Made by a program: the position numbers and the translations under genes
In this document: piece by piece, positions 17,110-24,827 of the stretch
Position numbering within the stretch: position 1 is the first letter of the stretch
Layout of the letters: each line of letters starts with the position of its first letter
Notes under the pieces: generated by a model
Told to the model about the DNA's origin: nothing
The model's input: the letters and a program-made list of their open reading frames with translations, nothing else
The model's database searches: none
Source: Paenibacillus cookii
GTDB lineage: Bacteria; Bacillota; Bacilli; Paenibacillales; Paenibacillaceae
Assembly (NCBI RefSeq): GCF_018333375.1
Contig: NZ_BORW01000044.1
Coordinates: forward strand, 1 to 34,500
DNA: 34,500 bases
Reading direction: 5' to 3'

Positions 17110-17940
17110 ATGAACATTTTCCATAACTCGGCCGGAACGATTCAGATCGATCATGTGGAGCGAACCGGTTTTTACAGCATGACAAGCCAGCACATGCATC
17201 GAGGGTATGAGCTTTATTATTTGTTTAGCGGGGAGCGGGATTATTTCATTCGGAACCGGACCTACCGGGTAAAACGGGGAAGCTTCGTCTTTATCGAAAA
17301 GGAGGAGCTTCACCGGACGATCGATGCCGGGTCGCCGAAGCATGAACGGGTCGTCATCAATTTCGCCGCGGGGCTGCTTGAAGGACTCGGGTTGACCGGA
17401 CGGAGCGGGGTCGTCACCTTTCCTCCGCAGGAGCAGTACAAGGGGGAGGCGCTCGTGCGGGAATTGGTCGCCGAAGCGAAGGGATGCTCGCCGGGGCGGG
17501 ACGTCATGCTGGAATCGCTTCTGAAGCAGCTGCTGGTGCACGTGTTCCGCGCGCAAGCGGAGCGGGGGGAGCCGGAGGCGCAGCCGTCCGCCCTGCACCA
17601 AACGATGTCGGAGGTCGCCGAATACGTCGGCACCCATTACCGGGAGGAGCTGCATCTGAAAGATGTGGCGGAGCGGTTTTTCGTGAGTCCGTATTACCTG
17701 AGCCGCAAATTCAAGCGGTGCACGGGATTCGGTTTCGCCGAATATGTCCAGCTGGTGCGCATCCGGGAGGCGCAGCGGCTGCTCCGGGAGACGAATCTCA
17801 AAATGATCGAGGTGGCGGAACAAACCGGCATCGGGACGGTCGCGAATTTCCATAAGCTGTTCAGGAAAATGAACGGCTGTTCGCCCTTGCGATACCGCAA
17901 GCTTCAGCAGGCTTTGCCAGCAAACGTCAAGGATCTTTAA
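17110..17940 (+). CDS. AraC-family transcriptional regulator
   Basis: Intact AraC-type regulator, 276 residues. The N-terminal cupin domain (about 1-150; HMHRGYELYYLFSGE is typical of the sensing pocket) is followed by two helix-turn-helix motifs (about 170-270: LHLKDVAERFFVSPYYLSRK, then MIEVAEQTGIGTVANFHKLF). GGAGGGG at 17099-17105 marks ATG 17110; the longer TTG start at 17059 lacks a site. It is divergent from the Gfo/Idh gene with 133 bases between start codons, so the usual inference is a sugar-responsive activator of that gene. Ligand unknown. Confidence 0.92.
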   Translation: MNIFHNSAGTIQIDHVERTGFYSMTSQHMHRGYELYYLFSGERDYFIRNRTYRVKRGSFVFIEKEELHRTIDAGSPKHERVVINFAAGLLEGLGLTGRSGVVTFPPQEQYKGEALVRELVAEAKGCSPGRDVMLESLLKQLLVHVFRAQAERGEPEAQPSALHQTMSEVAEYVGTHYREELHLKDVAERFFVSPYYLSRKFKRCTGFGFAEYVQLVRIREAQRLLRETNLKMIEVAEQTGIGTVANFHKLFRKMNGCSPLRYRKLQQALPANVKDL

Positions 17941-18031
17941 CCTGGCTTGGTTCGCGTGAACGGCGGGTTTTTACGGTATTTCCGCATCGGTCCAAACGAG
18001 AAAACTTGATCACAGAGAGATGTAATTAAAC

Positions 18032-18066
18032 CTGGACCTTCACGTAGACGTGACGGCGTTTATGAT
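18032..18066 (+). promoter_or_regulatory. MerR-type operator/promoter
   Basis: The perfect dyad TCACGT-AG-ACGTGA lies at 18040-18053, between a weak TGGACC (18033-18038) and TATGAT (18061-18066). MerR-family promoters place such a dyad in an over-long spacer; here it is about 22 bases. It lies just before the damaged MerR gene and the efflux pair, so it probably drove all three. Confidence 0.6.
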
Positions 18067-18084
18067 GAATGGGAGGTGATGGAA

Positions 18085-18743
18085 ATGTACAGTATCGGCC
18101 AATTCGTCAAAATCGCGAATATCAGCAGGCGCACGTTTCATTATTACAACGAAATCGGCCAGCTGCCTCCCGCAAAAGTGGGGAACAATCAATATAAAGC
18201 TGGATCCAATCGCTTCAGGAACAGATCGAATGGGTCGACCGGGAAAAAGAACTGCTGGAGTGGAAACGGTATATGCTGCAGGCCTCCATTCACGCGATCC
18301 GGATCAGCGGCCGCATCGAAGCGTCGGAAATCCATGCCCTGATTCGGGAGCTGCAAAGCAGGGAGCTTAAGGATGGCGTCGTTCAGCCGGTTTTTCCCGA
18401 GTCCTCATACTCGGAGCAGGAGCAGGAAATTCTTGGCCAACTGCCGGTCATGGGAAGCCCGGATCCAAGAATGGAGCCGTATATCCAGCTCATGAGCGCC
18501 ATCCGGCAAAACATGCATGAACCTCCCGACTCTCCCGCAGCGCAGCAGCTGGCCGAAGCGTTATACGGGATGGCACTGGATTATTTTCAAGGCGACGCCC
18601 GACTGATCGATAAATATTGGGAGGGCTTGATACCGGAAGAAGGCGAACGGTCGGTCGTTTACGGCCATGATCGGGAGCTGTTGGTTTATGTCGGGGAAAT
18701 GATCGGGCATTATCTGCGGAACCGAAAGGATGATGCAAGATGA
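18085..18743 (+). pseudogene. MerR-family regulator with internal deletion
   Basis: The N-terminus (MYSIGQFVKIANISRRTFHY) is a clear MerR helix-turn-helix with a GGGAGGTGAT ribosome binding site. After residue 37 (NNQY) the frame becomes nonsense. From 18198 another frame reads WIQSLQEQIEWVDREKELLE and continues through a C-terminal effector-type domain to 18743. The second half of the DNA-binding domain and the start of the dimerisation helix, roughly 40 codons, are missing together with the frame. A simple base miscall cannot explain this. The product cannot work as a normal MerR protein. Its stop overlaps the next gene (ATGA), showing it headed an efflux operon. Confidence 0.78.
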
Positions 18744-19441
18744 GGCGGAACTTGCCGAAAAACTTCATGATCCATATGGCATTGTTTGTTTCGGCGCATG
18801 TTTTGTTTTATTTCGTCCTGCAGTCGGAACGATCCAGCCCGCCATGGTTGTTATGGCTCAAAGATGCCGCAAGGCGCGGGGAAATGGGGGTTTATCATGA
18901 ACCGACAGGAATTTACGTCAACGGATTATGGACCCTGATCCTCATCATCGATGCATGTTATGGCATGAGCGGAAAAAACGGCCGCTTGTCTGCCCGTTCG
19001 TCCCAACATCGTCAAGCGAAGGCGGAACGATCCCCGAATGCCGACGTTTTCGTTTTGCCTTCAGGGCGTTCTTTTCCCGATGCCATATCCCCGAAATCGG
19101 CTGCAACTGCTCCGGGCCGAAGCTTAAACCCGTGGATATGGTTGTTATTGGGCGGTTCGCTGGAGATCGCCTGGGCATTTTTGTTAAAGCAGAATTGGCT
19201 GGGCGGTCCGCTGCTCCTGATCGTTTATTTTAGCTTTTACTGCTTGACCAAGACGGCCAAACAGCTGCCCCTCAGCATCGTTGCCGCAGTTTTCGCCGGA
19301 ATCGGGGCAGCGGGAACCGTAACGTTGGATATGCTGATATTCGAGCGCGAATCGCATCCCGTCCGGTTGGGATTGATCGCATTGCTCATATGCTTCATTT
19401 GCCTTCTGAAAATAGAAAACGGCAGGAGGGAGCGCGACTGA
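18740..19441 (+). CDS. Two-helix domain fused to SMR-type efflux subunit
   Basis: 233 residues. Residues 1-76 hold two hydrophobic segments (FMIHMALFVSAHVLFYFVL and GLWTLILIIDACYGM) resembling a short 2TM domain. A polar, low-complexity linker (about 77-128) follows, then a four-helix small multidrug resistance domain (about 129-226) with the key membrane glutamate Glu142 in GSLEIAW. SMR proteins are usually about 105 residues and unfused. AAAGGATGAT precedes ATG 18740, which overlaps the MerR stop. The gene overlaps the next SMR gene by one base, as in paired systems of the EbrAB/YkkCD type that form heterodimers and export cations or guanidinium-like compounds. The linker may be decayed intergenic DNA that fused two genes. 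Confidence 0.75.
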   Translation: MRRNLPKNFMIHMALFVSAHVLFYFVLQSERSSPPWLLWLKDAARRGEMGVYHEPTGIYVNGLWTLILIIDACYGMSGKNGRLSARSSQHRQAKAERSPNADVFVLPSGRSFPDAISPKSAATAPGRSLNPWIWLLLGGSLEIAWAFLLKQNWLGGPLLLIVYFSFYCLTKTAKQLPLSIVAAVFAGIGAAGTVTLDMLIFERESHPVRLGLIALLICFICLLKIENGRRERD

Positions 19442-19755
19442 TGGTTTGGCTTGCTTTATTCGCCGCGGGCTGTTTGGACGTCATCGGGTTTATCATGTTA
19501 AAGCGGACGTCCGTCCGGGACACCTGGATGAACAACCTGCTGATGCTCGGTGCATTTGGGGCAAGTCTCGGCTTGTTGTCCTTTGCTTTGCAATCCGTCC
19601 CGCTCGGCGTCGCGTATTCCGTCTGGACCGGGATCGGAACGTTTGGCACGGCGATTGTCGGGATACTTTTTTTCAAAGAACGCGCCTCAATCCTTCGCCT
19701 GGTTGCCATCGCGGGCATTGTCGGAACGATCATCGGGCTGAGGCTGACGGTTTAG
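19441..19755 (+). CDS. SMR-family efflux subunit
   Basis: Small multidrug resistance protein, 104 residues with four helices, the normal size. The family signature VPLGVAYSVWTGIGTFGTAI lies in helix 3. The essential membrane acid appears as Asp13 (CLDVIG) rather than the usual Glu14. Start and upstream stop overlap as TGATG, so it is translated with the fused SMR subunit at 18740-19441, and the two probably form an asymmetric pump. The substrate is unknown. With the MerR regulator damaged, expression may be constitutive or lost. Confidence 0.9.
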   Translation: MVWLALFAAGCLDVIGFIMLKRTSVRDTWMNNLLMLGAFGASLGLLSFALQSVPLGVAYSVWTGIGTFGTAIVGILFFKERASILRLVAIAGIVGTIIGLRLTV

Positions 19756-19948
19756 CAGCTGCCGATGCGGCCGGAAAATGAGTGCATATCGCTCGGGGGC
19801 ATGCAGTAAATTGGATCTTGTAAAGCAAAAAACTGCGCGTATATTCGGGAGAGGTCGTCAAAAAGCTGAAGGAAAAGGACTCTTTACGGCATACCGGCTT
19901 GCTGAGGAGTACTGGAACGGCATAAGCAAGGTGAAATAAGATGAAACG

Positions 19949-19975
19949 GGGTTTCGCACAGCGGAGCCCTTTTTT
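19949..19975 (+). terminator. Probable terminator
   Basis: GGGTTTCGC (19949-19957) pairs with GCGGAGCCC (19961-19969), two T-G wobbles and an ACA/CAC loop, followed by six T. It would end the SMR operon or the relic gene before it. Confidence 0.6.
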
Positions 19976-20090
19976 GTTGCGTCCAAGAATTCGGGGGCTG
20001 CCGATGTCCCGGACAGCCTTGCAAGGTTGCGTGTGATTTTCATCGTATTTCAAATGCATAATCGGATATGGGCTACCGCCAATTAAAACG

Positions 20091-20286
20091 TATTTTATTG
20101 AGAGATTCAAGGCGCTCGACCCAAAGGGTATGTGTGGAAAGATAAATTCTATCAAACGCTAATTGCCGGGAAATTTTGATCTCCGAATCGGAAGGGATTC
20201 GGAAGCCCGATGCCGAAATATTCCAGAGGGCATTGCAGCGTTTGGGAGTCAAACCCCATGAGGCGGTTTTCGTCGGAAATCATTGA
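20091..20286 (+). pseudogene. HAD-family hydrolase remnant
   Basis: Fragments of a YjjG-like HAD phosphatase in different frames: YFIERFKALDP (20091 on), YVWKDKFYQTLIAGKF, and from 20176 GIRKPDAEIFQRALQRLGV, then VGNH and a stop. The last part covers the motif III lysine (RKPD) and the start of motif IV (FVGDHP, here FVGNH). The N-terminal catalytic Asp region is absent and at least two frame breaks occur. It is a relic, not a sequencing artefact. Confidence 0.65.
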
Positions 20287-20437
20287 TTGTGCATCCGATG
20301 GTATAACAAACAGTAAGTGAAAATTTACATAAAAGAAAAACGCATACAAACCGAGAACCCGACCTTCGACATCCGAGATTCAAGGCCGGGTTTCGTCGTT
20401 TATTCCGTTTTTTATGAGAGGAAAGGGGAGATCTTCG

Positions 20438-20581
20438 GTGATCTTATTGCTTGTCATCGTGTTGATTGTCGCTTTCGCCGGAGTGATCGGAAACCAGTAT
20501 TCCGGACTTCGACGAATGGAACAGATGCAACAATCGTTGGATCAGATCAACCAAACGCTAAAAGAATTGAAAAAGGGTTAG
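20438..20581 (+). CDS. Small membrane peptide (47 residues)
   Basis: An unrecognised small gene: GTG 20438 with AAAGGGGAG seven bases upstream, stop TAG 20579-20581. The N-terminal 18 residues form one membrane helix (ILLLVIVLIVAFAGVIG). The rest is an amphipathic, coiled-coil-like helix (RRMEQMQQSLDQINQTLKEL) ending in KKG. This layout, a single helix plus a heptad-like tail, is common in small Bacillales membrane proteins. Its stop overlaps the ribosome binding site of the next gene (20597), suggesting co-transcription. Function unknown. Confidence 0.72.
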   Translation: MILLLVIVLIVAFAGVIGNQYSGLRRMEQMQQSLDQINQTLKELKKG

Positions 20582-20596
20582 GAGGCCGCGCAATCT

Positions 20597-21139
20597 ATGG
20601 GAAGCAAAATCGAAGCGGCGTTTATCGACCGCGACGGAACGATCGGCGGGACGGGCCATTTCGTTCACCCGGACGATTTTACGCTATATCCGAATGCCCA
20701 AACGGCGATTGATCTATTGAAATCAAACCGCATCAAGGTGTTTGCTTTTACGAATCAGCACCGGATTTCCCGGGGAGAGGCGACAATCTGGCAATTTGAA
20801 AACCAGTTTAAAGCTTACGGGTTTGACGGGGCTTATATATGCCCGCACGGGATGCCGGAAGAATGCGAATGCAGGAAACCGAAACCGGGGATGCTGCATC
20901 GCGCCTCGGCAGAGCATGGCCTGGATTTAACGAGATGCGTCGTCATCGGGGACGTGGGGGACACGGATTTGCTGGCCGCGCATCAAGTGGGAGCCCTAAA
21001 GATTTTGGTGAAAACAGGCTGGGGCGAAGGCTCATTGGGCGCTTTTCGCCACCGCTGGAAGGAAACGGAGCCGGATTTTGTGGCCGCGGATATTTTGGAG
21101 GCCGTTCAATGGATCGTAGGGCGTGAACGGGCGCGATGA
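20597..21139 (+). CDS. HAD-IIIA phosphatase, GmhB-like
   Basis: HAD-superfamily phosphatase of subclass IIIA, 180 residues. The nucleophile motif D-R-D-G-T has Asp11 and Asp13. The zinc loop C-x-H-x5-C-x-C-R-K-P (Cys82, His84, Cys90, Cys92) is typical of D-glycero-D-manno-heptose-bisphosphate and histidinol-phosphate phosphatases. Motif IV is GDVGDTD near residue 118. No heptose or histidine pathway genes are nearby, so the substrate is open. GGAGG at 20581-20585 is eleven bases upstream. Its ATGA overlap with the following methyltransferase indicates coupled translation. A related HAD relic lies just upstream at 20091-20286. Confidence 0.88.
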   Translation: MGSKIEAAFIDRDGTIGGTGHFVHPDDFTLYPNAQTAIDLLKSNRIKVFAFTNQHRISRGEATIWQFENQFKAYGFDGAYICPHGMPEECECRKPKPGMLHRASAEHGLDLTRCVVIGDVGDTDLLAAHQVGALKILVKTGWGEGSLGAFRHRWKETEPDFVAADILEAVQWIVGRERAR

Positions 21140-21732
21140 ACGACGCGAATCTTTTGCAATATTATTTGAACATGAGGGAGCCGGAAGCCTACCAATGGAA
21201 TTTGTCCGCCCAAAGCCTGTATCTTGAGCTGGAGACGCGCGACTTTTTTGCAAGGCATTTTGAAGCGTTTGAGGGAATCAAAGCCTGCAACATCGGCGTT
21301 GGCGTGGGAGAATGGGATGACTATTTGGGTTACCGGTTACATGGGTTCGGCAAGCTGACAAGCGTTGACATCGATCCGGACATTTGCGGGCTGTTTGGTT
21401 ACAGGCAGGCGCGGGAGGGGCATCCGAATCCTTCGACGGTCGTTTGCGGCGATTTTGTAACCTGCGATTTGCCGGCAGGGGAATTTGACCTGGTGACGAT
21501 GATTGGCTCCGCCTTGAACGAAATCGGAGTTATCGGCGGAACATTCGAGAAAATCGGCGAAATATTGAAACCCGGCGGCGCTTTAATGTATATGGATTTT
21601 GATCAGGATGACCGCAAAGACAACCTGCTGGACTTGCTTCCCCAATGGCACATGGAGACGGAGAAGGTGGAAACGTACGATCGTTTTTCGAACATCCGAT
21701 TTTTTATCATGAAAATACGGAAAGCCAAATAG
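21136..21732 (+). CDS. Class I SAM-dependent methyltransferase
   Basis: 198 residues with a Rossmann-like methyltransferase fold: motif I ACNIGVGVGEWDDY near residue 54, the acidic motif II SVDIDPD near 76, motif IV EFDLVTMIGSALNEIG near 117, and LKPGGALMYMDFD near 145, the family's usual post-motif. The substrate cannot be told from sequence. The start codon overlaps the HAD gene stop (ATGA). The first 40 residues (tyrosine-rich, EPEAYQWNLSAQSLYLELE) resemble other Bacillales proteins annotated only as methyltransferases. Likely cytoplasmic. Confidence 0.85.
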   Translation: MNDANLLQYYLNMREPEAYQWNLSAQSLYLELETRDFFARHFEAFEGIKACNIGVGVGEWDDYLGYRLHGFGKLTSVDIDPDICGLFGYRQAREGHPNPSTVVCGDFVTCDLPAGEFDLVTMIGSALNEIGVIGGTFEKIGEILKPGGALMYMDFDQDDRKDNLLDLLPQWHMETEKVETYDRFSNIRFFIMKIRKAK

Positions 21733-21771
21733 AGAATCTTGCATGCAGTAAAGGCAGAATGGAGCAGACAG

Positions 21772-22287
21772 ATGGAACAAGTGATTATAAGCGAATATAA
21801 CCCGCAATGGGCTTTGGAATTTGAGCAGGAAAAAATGAAAATCGCCGAGGCGCTGGACGGTATCGTGCTCGGGATCGAACATATCGGCAGCACGGCCGTC
21901 CCCGGCCTCGGGGCGAAGCCGATCATCGACATCATGGCCGGCGTTTCTGCTTTGGACGAAATCACTCCTGTGCACCATGACAGAATGGAGAGGATCGGAT
22001 ACCATTTTGTCGATCATCCGCATTTTCCGGAAAGAAGGTTTTTCCGCCGGGGCGAGTGGCGGGCGGGGACCCATCATTTGCATATCTATCGGCACGGGGG
22101 CGAACATTGGAACACCCAGCTCTTGTTTCGCGATTATTTGATCCGCCATCCGGAGGCTCTAAAGGAATATTTTCGATTGAAACAGGAACTCGCGGAGCAG
22201 CACCCGCACGACCGGGCGAAATATACCGAAGCGAAGGGTACGCTGATCCGTAAAATCATCGCGTGTGCACGCGCGGAAAAATCATAA
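21772..22287 (+). CDS. GrpB/UPF0157 family protein
   Basis: 171 residues of the GrpB (UPF0157) family, which has a nucleotidyltransferase-like fold. The hallmark IEHIGSTAVPGLGAKPIIDI lies near residues 38-57, followed by a conserved RFFRRG and THHLHIY segment near 92-107. GGAG at 21761-21764 supports ATG 21772; an earlier TTG (21739) has no site. Its biochemical role is not established in most bacteria. It follows the methyltransferase by 39 bases in the same direction, part of a loosely packed plus-strand cluster. Confidence 0.9.
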   Translation: MEQVIISEYNPQWALEFEQEKMKIAEALDGIVLGIEHIGSTAVPGLGAKPIIDIMAGVSALDEITPVHHDRMERIGYHFVDHPHFPERRFFRRGEWRAGTHHLHIYRHGGEHWNTQLLFRDYLIRHPEALKEYFRLKQELAEQHPHDRAKYTEAKGTLIRKIIACARAEKS

Positions 22288-22304
22288 CCAGCGAGGTGTT
22301 CGGT

Positions 22305-22688
22305 ATGGGCAAATCCGTCCTCAAAACATTGGAACATATGCAAATTCCGGTCAAACATGTATCCGAAGCCGACCAATGGTACGTCTCCCATCTCGGCTTT
22401 CAAGTGCTGAGCGTTTCCGAGGAACATCGCCATGCGTTTCTAACGCTCCAAGAAGGGCCGATGCTCATGTTATGGGAGACAATGGACGACAGTGATGCGA
22501 ATTTTTCGGTGAACGGCCAAACGATGCCGGTTTTGCTGTATAACACGGACCAGATTCACCTTTTGCACGACCATCTGCACGAACTCGGCGTCGAAATTGC
22601 GTTTTATTAAAATGAAGGCTTCGGATGGGTGCTTAAATTTATCGATCCAAGCGGAAACATGTGGGGCGTCATTCAGCCGAACGACTAA
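22305..22688 (+). pseudogene. VOC/glyoxalase-family protein with in-frame stop
   Basis: Vicinal oxygen chelate fold protein (glyoxalase/bleomycin resistance type) starting at ATG 22305 with a GCGAGGTG site. Reading is normal through the ELGVEIAFY segment, hits TAA at 22608-22610, and continues in the same frame with NEGFGWVLKFIDPSGNMWGV to a second stop at 22688. The C-terminal FIDPSGN strand is a family hallmark, so the stop truncates an otherwise full 127-residue protein. A single substitution (for example GAA to TAA) explains it. It could be real inactivation or a base error. Substrate unknown. Confidence 0.8.
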
Positions 22689-22709
22689 CCGGAATGGGGG
22701 GATACGTTT

Positions 22710-23302
22710 ATGGGATCGAGAGTGATGCACTACTGCATCTCCACGCTGCTGGCCCGGGAACTGGGCATCGATGACGATCAATTTTTGCTGGGCGGCATCG
22801 CGCCCGACGTCCATAAATACATGAATGCGCCGAAAAAGGAATCCCATTTCATCATTCTCCAGACGGATTCGGAATTTGCCTGCGATTACCGCGGTTTTTG
22901 CCAAAAATACGAGCACCACATGAAAGATCCCTTTTTTCTCGGTTATTACTATCATTTGATCTCGGACGACATTTGGGTGAAAGAGATTTATTACAAAAAA
23001 ATCAAATGGCTGCCCCAACCGGAAAAGAAAAAGCCCAGGAGCAATATTACAGGGATTTTCGGCGGCTGAACGGAAGGCTTATCGATCATTATGCATTGGT
23101 TTGGAAGCCGCTTGAAACGGAAGCCGTCCGCATCGACGAGATCGACTATACGTATCTTCCGGAATTGATCGGGGATTTGCGGTCCGATTTTGCGTTGAAG
23201 GACGAAACCAAAGACGAGGCGTTGGAAATGCTGCGATTTGACGAGGTCATTGACGTACTGGAGCGGTCGGTGAAAGCATGCCTTGGCGAGACCGATTGCT
23301 GA
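22710..23302 (+). pseudogene. Zinc-dependent phospholipase C-like hydrolase, frameshifted
   Basis: The N-terminus MGSRVMHYCISTLLARELGI, then FLLGGIAPDVHKYM with a conserved His/Asp pattern, resembles the zinc-dependent phospholipase C/S1-P1-like family seen in Bacillales. A GGGGGG site precedes ATG 22710. At PQPEKK the frame turns to nonsense and stops at 23069. One base over it continues AQEQYYRDFRRLNGRLIDHY and on to a stop at 23302. One extra A in the run 23029-23033 restores about 197 residues. This is a homopolymer indel, so a sequencing error is possible. No signal peptide is visible. The family assignment is moderately sure. Confidence 0.72.
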
Positions 23303-23395
23303 GAGCATGAATGGAGTAAGCCAGCTTCTATCAAGGAAATCGCTGAGGAGATTGGGTAGTAATCGGGAAGTGGAAAATCGAATAACACCGGTTTT

Positions 23396-23429
23396 AGCCG
23401 TATGGATGGTCATCCGTACGGCTTTTTTT
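23396..23429 (+). terminator. Strong rho-independent terminator
   Basis: AGCCGTATGGAT (23396-23407) pairs with ATCCGTACGGCT (23412-23423), one wobble and a GGTC loop, followed by six T. It closes the plus-strand cluster. The remaining bases to 23597 show no gene; 23303-23355 has a short protein-like relic (EHEWSKPASIKEIAEEIG). Confidence 0.85.
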
Positions 23430-23597
23430 CGGATTCGTTGGTCGAAAATAGGGCTGAACGATGCTTTTTCAAACCATTGCCCGATTCTTCGCCATAACCT
23501 GAAAAACCACCGCTGGAGAGTCAGGCGCCAGCTGTCCGAGCGGCTGAGCAAAGATTGTGCATTCGAGCCGGACCCGGATTGCCGCAGCGCCCCCCGA

Positions 23598-24188
23598 TTA
23601 ATTCACAGCCTCTGAAACGTTGCCGTAATGCCGTCCCAAATGGTAAGCTCGCGTCAGCAGGTTATCGAAAACTTCCGGCCTGGAATCGAGCGTATCGTAT
23701 AGGATCTCAACCCGGCTGTTCGAGATTCCGCAGTAATCGGCGATGCCGACGTTTAGAAGCTGGGAGAGCAACGTATCGTACTGCCTCTTCTCGAAGTGCT
23801 CTTTCGGGGCTCCCGCCAGACCAAGCCACAGGACTTGTTGATGATGCAGGTGACTTGCGCCGTAAGCATACCCGTTGTTCCATACCCGGTCGATATATCC
23901 TTTCAGCATGGCCGGCAGGCCGTACCACCATATTGGGAAAATAAAGGCGAGCGCATCGTGCCGTTTCATTCGTGCCATCTCCGCTTCCACCTCAGGCGAA
24001 TAGACCTTGTGATCCGAAAACCAATCCGGCTCGTCGGCTTCCCACAACACGGGATTAAAGCCGCTGCGATGCAGATCCAGCACCTCGGTTTCGTGCCCGG
24101 CGTCGGCAAGTCCCTGGGTAAATCTCTCTGTCACGGAAAAGGTTAAGGAGTTCACCCGCGGATGCGATACAACCGTCAAAATTTTCAT
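23598..24188 (-). CDS. Flavodoxin-fold NAD(P)H oxidoreductase (MdaB/KefF-like)
   Basis: 196 residues with a flavodoxin_2 fold: an N-terminal beta strand ILTVVSHPRVNSLTFSV that binds FMN or FAD phosphate, and the family segment IFPIWWYGLPAMLKGYIDRV near residue 88. Such proteins make two-electron reductions of quinones or nitro compounds and often protect against electrophiles. The start at 24188 has AAGGTGA about five bases upstream; the extension to 24218 is not needed. It is divergent from an HxlR regulator across a dyad operator (24266-24317), the classic arrangement for quinone-responsive control. Confidence 0.9.
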   Translation of the reverse strand: MKILTVVSHPRVNSLTFSVTERFTQGLADAGHETEVLDLHRSGFNPVLWEADEPDWFSDHKVYSPEVEAEMARMKRHDALAFIFPIWWYGLPAMLKGYIDRVWNNGYAYGASHLHHQQVLWLGLAGAPKEHFEKRQYDTLLSQLLNVGIADYCGISNSRVEILYDTLDSRPEVFDNLLTRAYHLGRHYGNVSEAVN

Positions 24189-24265
24189 CGATGTCACCTT
24201 CCCTCTCTCAAATTTCATAAGAGTACGGTAAAATTATCAGGTATGCTGTGATAAATGGGAAGTAC

Positions 24266-24317
24266 TTACTTTTTGGTGATATAGACACTTTAAAGTGATA
24301 TACTCACCGGAAAGTAA
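24266..24317. promoter_or_regulatory. Nested dyad operator between oxidoreductase and HxlR genes
   Basis: TTACTTT-tt-GGTGA-TATA (24266-24283) is mirrored by TATA-c-TCACC-gg-AAAGTAA (24299-24317). Centred between them is a perfect 12-bp palindrome, CACTTTAAAGTG (24286-24297). TTACTTT half-sites are typical of HxlR-family operators. A TATACT -10 (24299-24304) faces the HxlR gene inside the right arm, so binding would block it and probably the divergent gene. Confidence 0.75.
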
Positions 24318-24352
24318 TCGTTCATCTGAATCGACAGGAGGGGGGTCATCCC

Positions 24353-24709
24353 ATGGAAATGCAGACCGCACGGACGTTTAATATTCCCGCAGAGGCGACG
24401 CTTCAGGTGATCGGGGGAAAATGGAAGCTGTTGATTTTATGCCATTTGAACTGCGGGGACGGACCGAAAAGAACGAGCGAATTAAAAAAGGCGATTCCCG
24501 AAATTACGCAAAAAATGCTGATCCAGCAGCTCAAGGAGCTGGAGGAAGACGGCATCGTCACGAGAACGTCTTACAATCAGGTTCCGCCGAAAGTCGTCTA
24601 CGAGCTGAGCGAGCTGGGAAAGTCGCTGAAATCGATATTGGATCAATTGGATGAGTGGGGCGAGAAGTATATGAATCTGCGTGATTGGAGGTGTGCCTGT
24701 TCGGAATGA
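24353..24709 (+). CDS. HxlR-family transcriptional regulator
   Basis: 118-residue winged-helix regulator of the HxlR/MarR-like class. The family core VIGGKWKLLILCHL is at residues 19-32, the recognition helix region EITQKMLIQQLKELEEDGIV follows, and the wing is RTSYNQVPPKVVYELSELG. The YodB-type N-terminal Cys6 is absent; cysteines sit at 30, 34, 114 and 116, so a thiol sensor is possible but unproven. GAGGGGGG lies about seven bases before ATG 24353. It most likely represses the divergent NAD(P)H oxidoreductase and itself through the dyad at 24266-24317. Confidence 0.92.
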   Translation: MEMQTARTFNIPAEATLQVIGGKWKLLILCHLNCGDGPKRTSELKKAIPEITQKMLIQQLKELEEDGIVTRTSYNQVPPKVVYELSELGKSLKSILDQLDEWGEKYMNLRDWRCACSE

Positions 24710-24749
24710 GGGGAAGATCATGCCAGCAGATTCAGCGTTCCGGGCGCAT

Positions 24750-24795
24750 CTAAAAAACGAGCGTTGGCCTATGAAGGCTCGCGCTCGTTTTTTAG
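24750..24795. terminator. Bidirectional terminator
   Basis: CTAAAAAACGAGCG (24750-24763) and CGCTCGTTTTTTAG (24782-24795) are exact inverse complements, giving T runs on both strands. It serves both the HxlR gene (plus) and the GH5 gene (minus), which converge here. Confidence 0.88.
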
Positions 24796-24827
24796 GGAAA
24801 CATCATCAGGATATTCGGTATCAAGCA

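Larger units (their letters stand above)
19756..20437. other. Decayed intergenic stretch
   Basis: No intact gene. At 19815-19941 two frames give protein-like fragments (for example LRVYSGEVVKKLKEK and GLFTAYRLAEEYWNGISKVK) that join only with a frameshift, so they may be a gene relic. A terminator lies at 19949-19975 and a HAD-family relic at 20091-20286. The last 100 bases lead into a small peptide gene. Confidence 0.5.
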
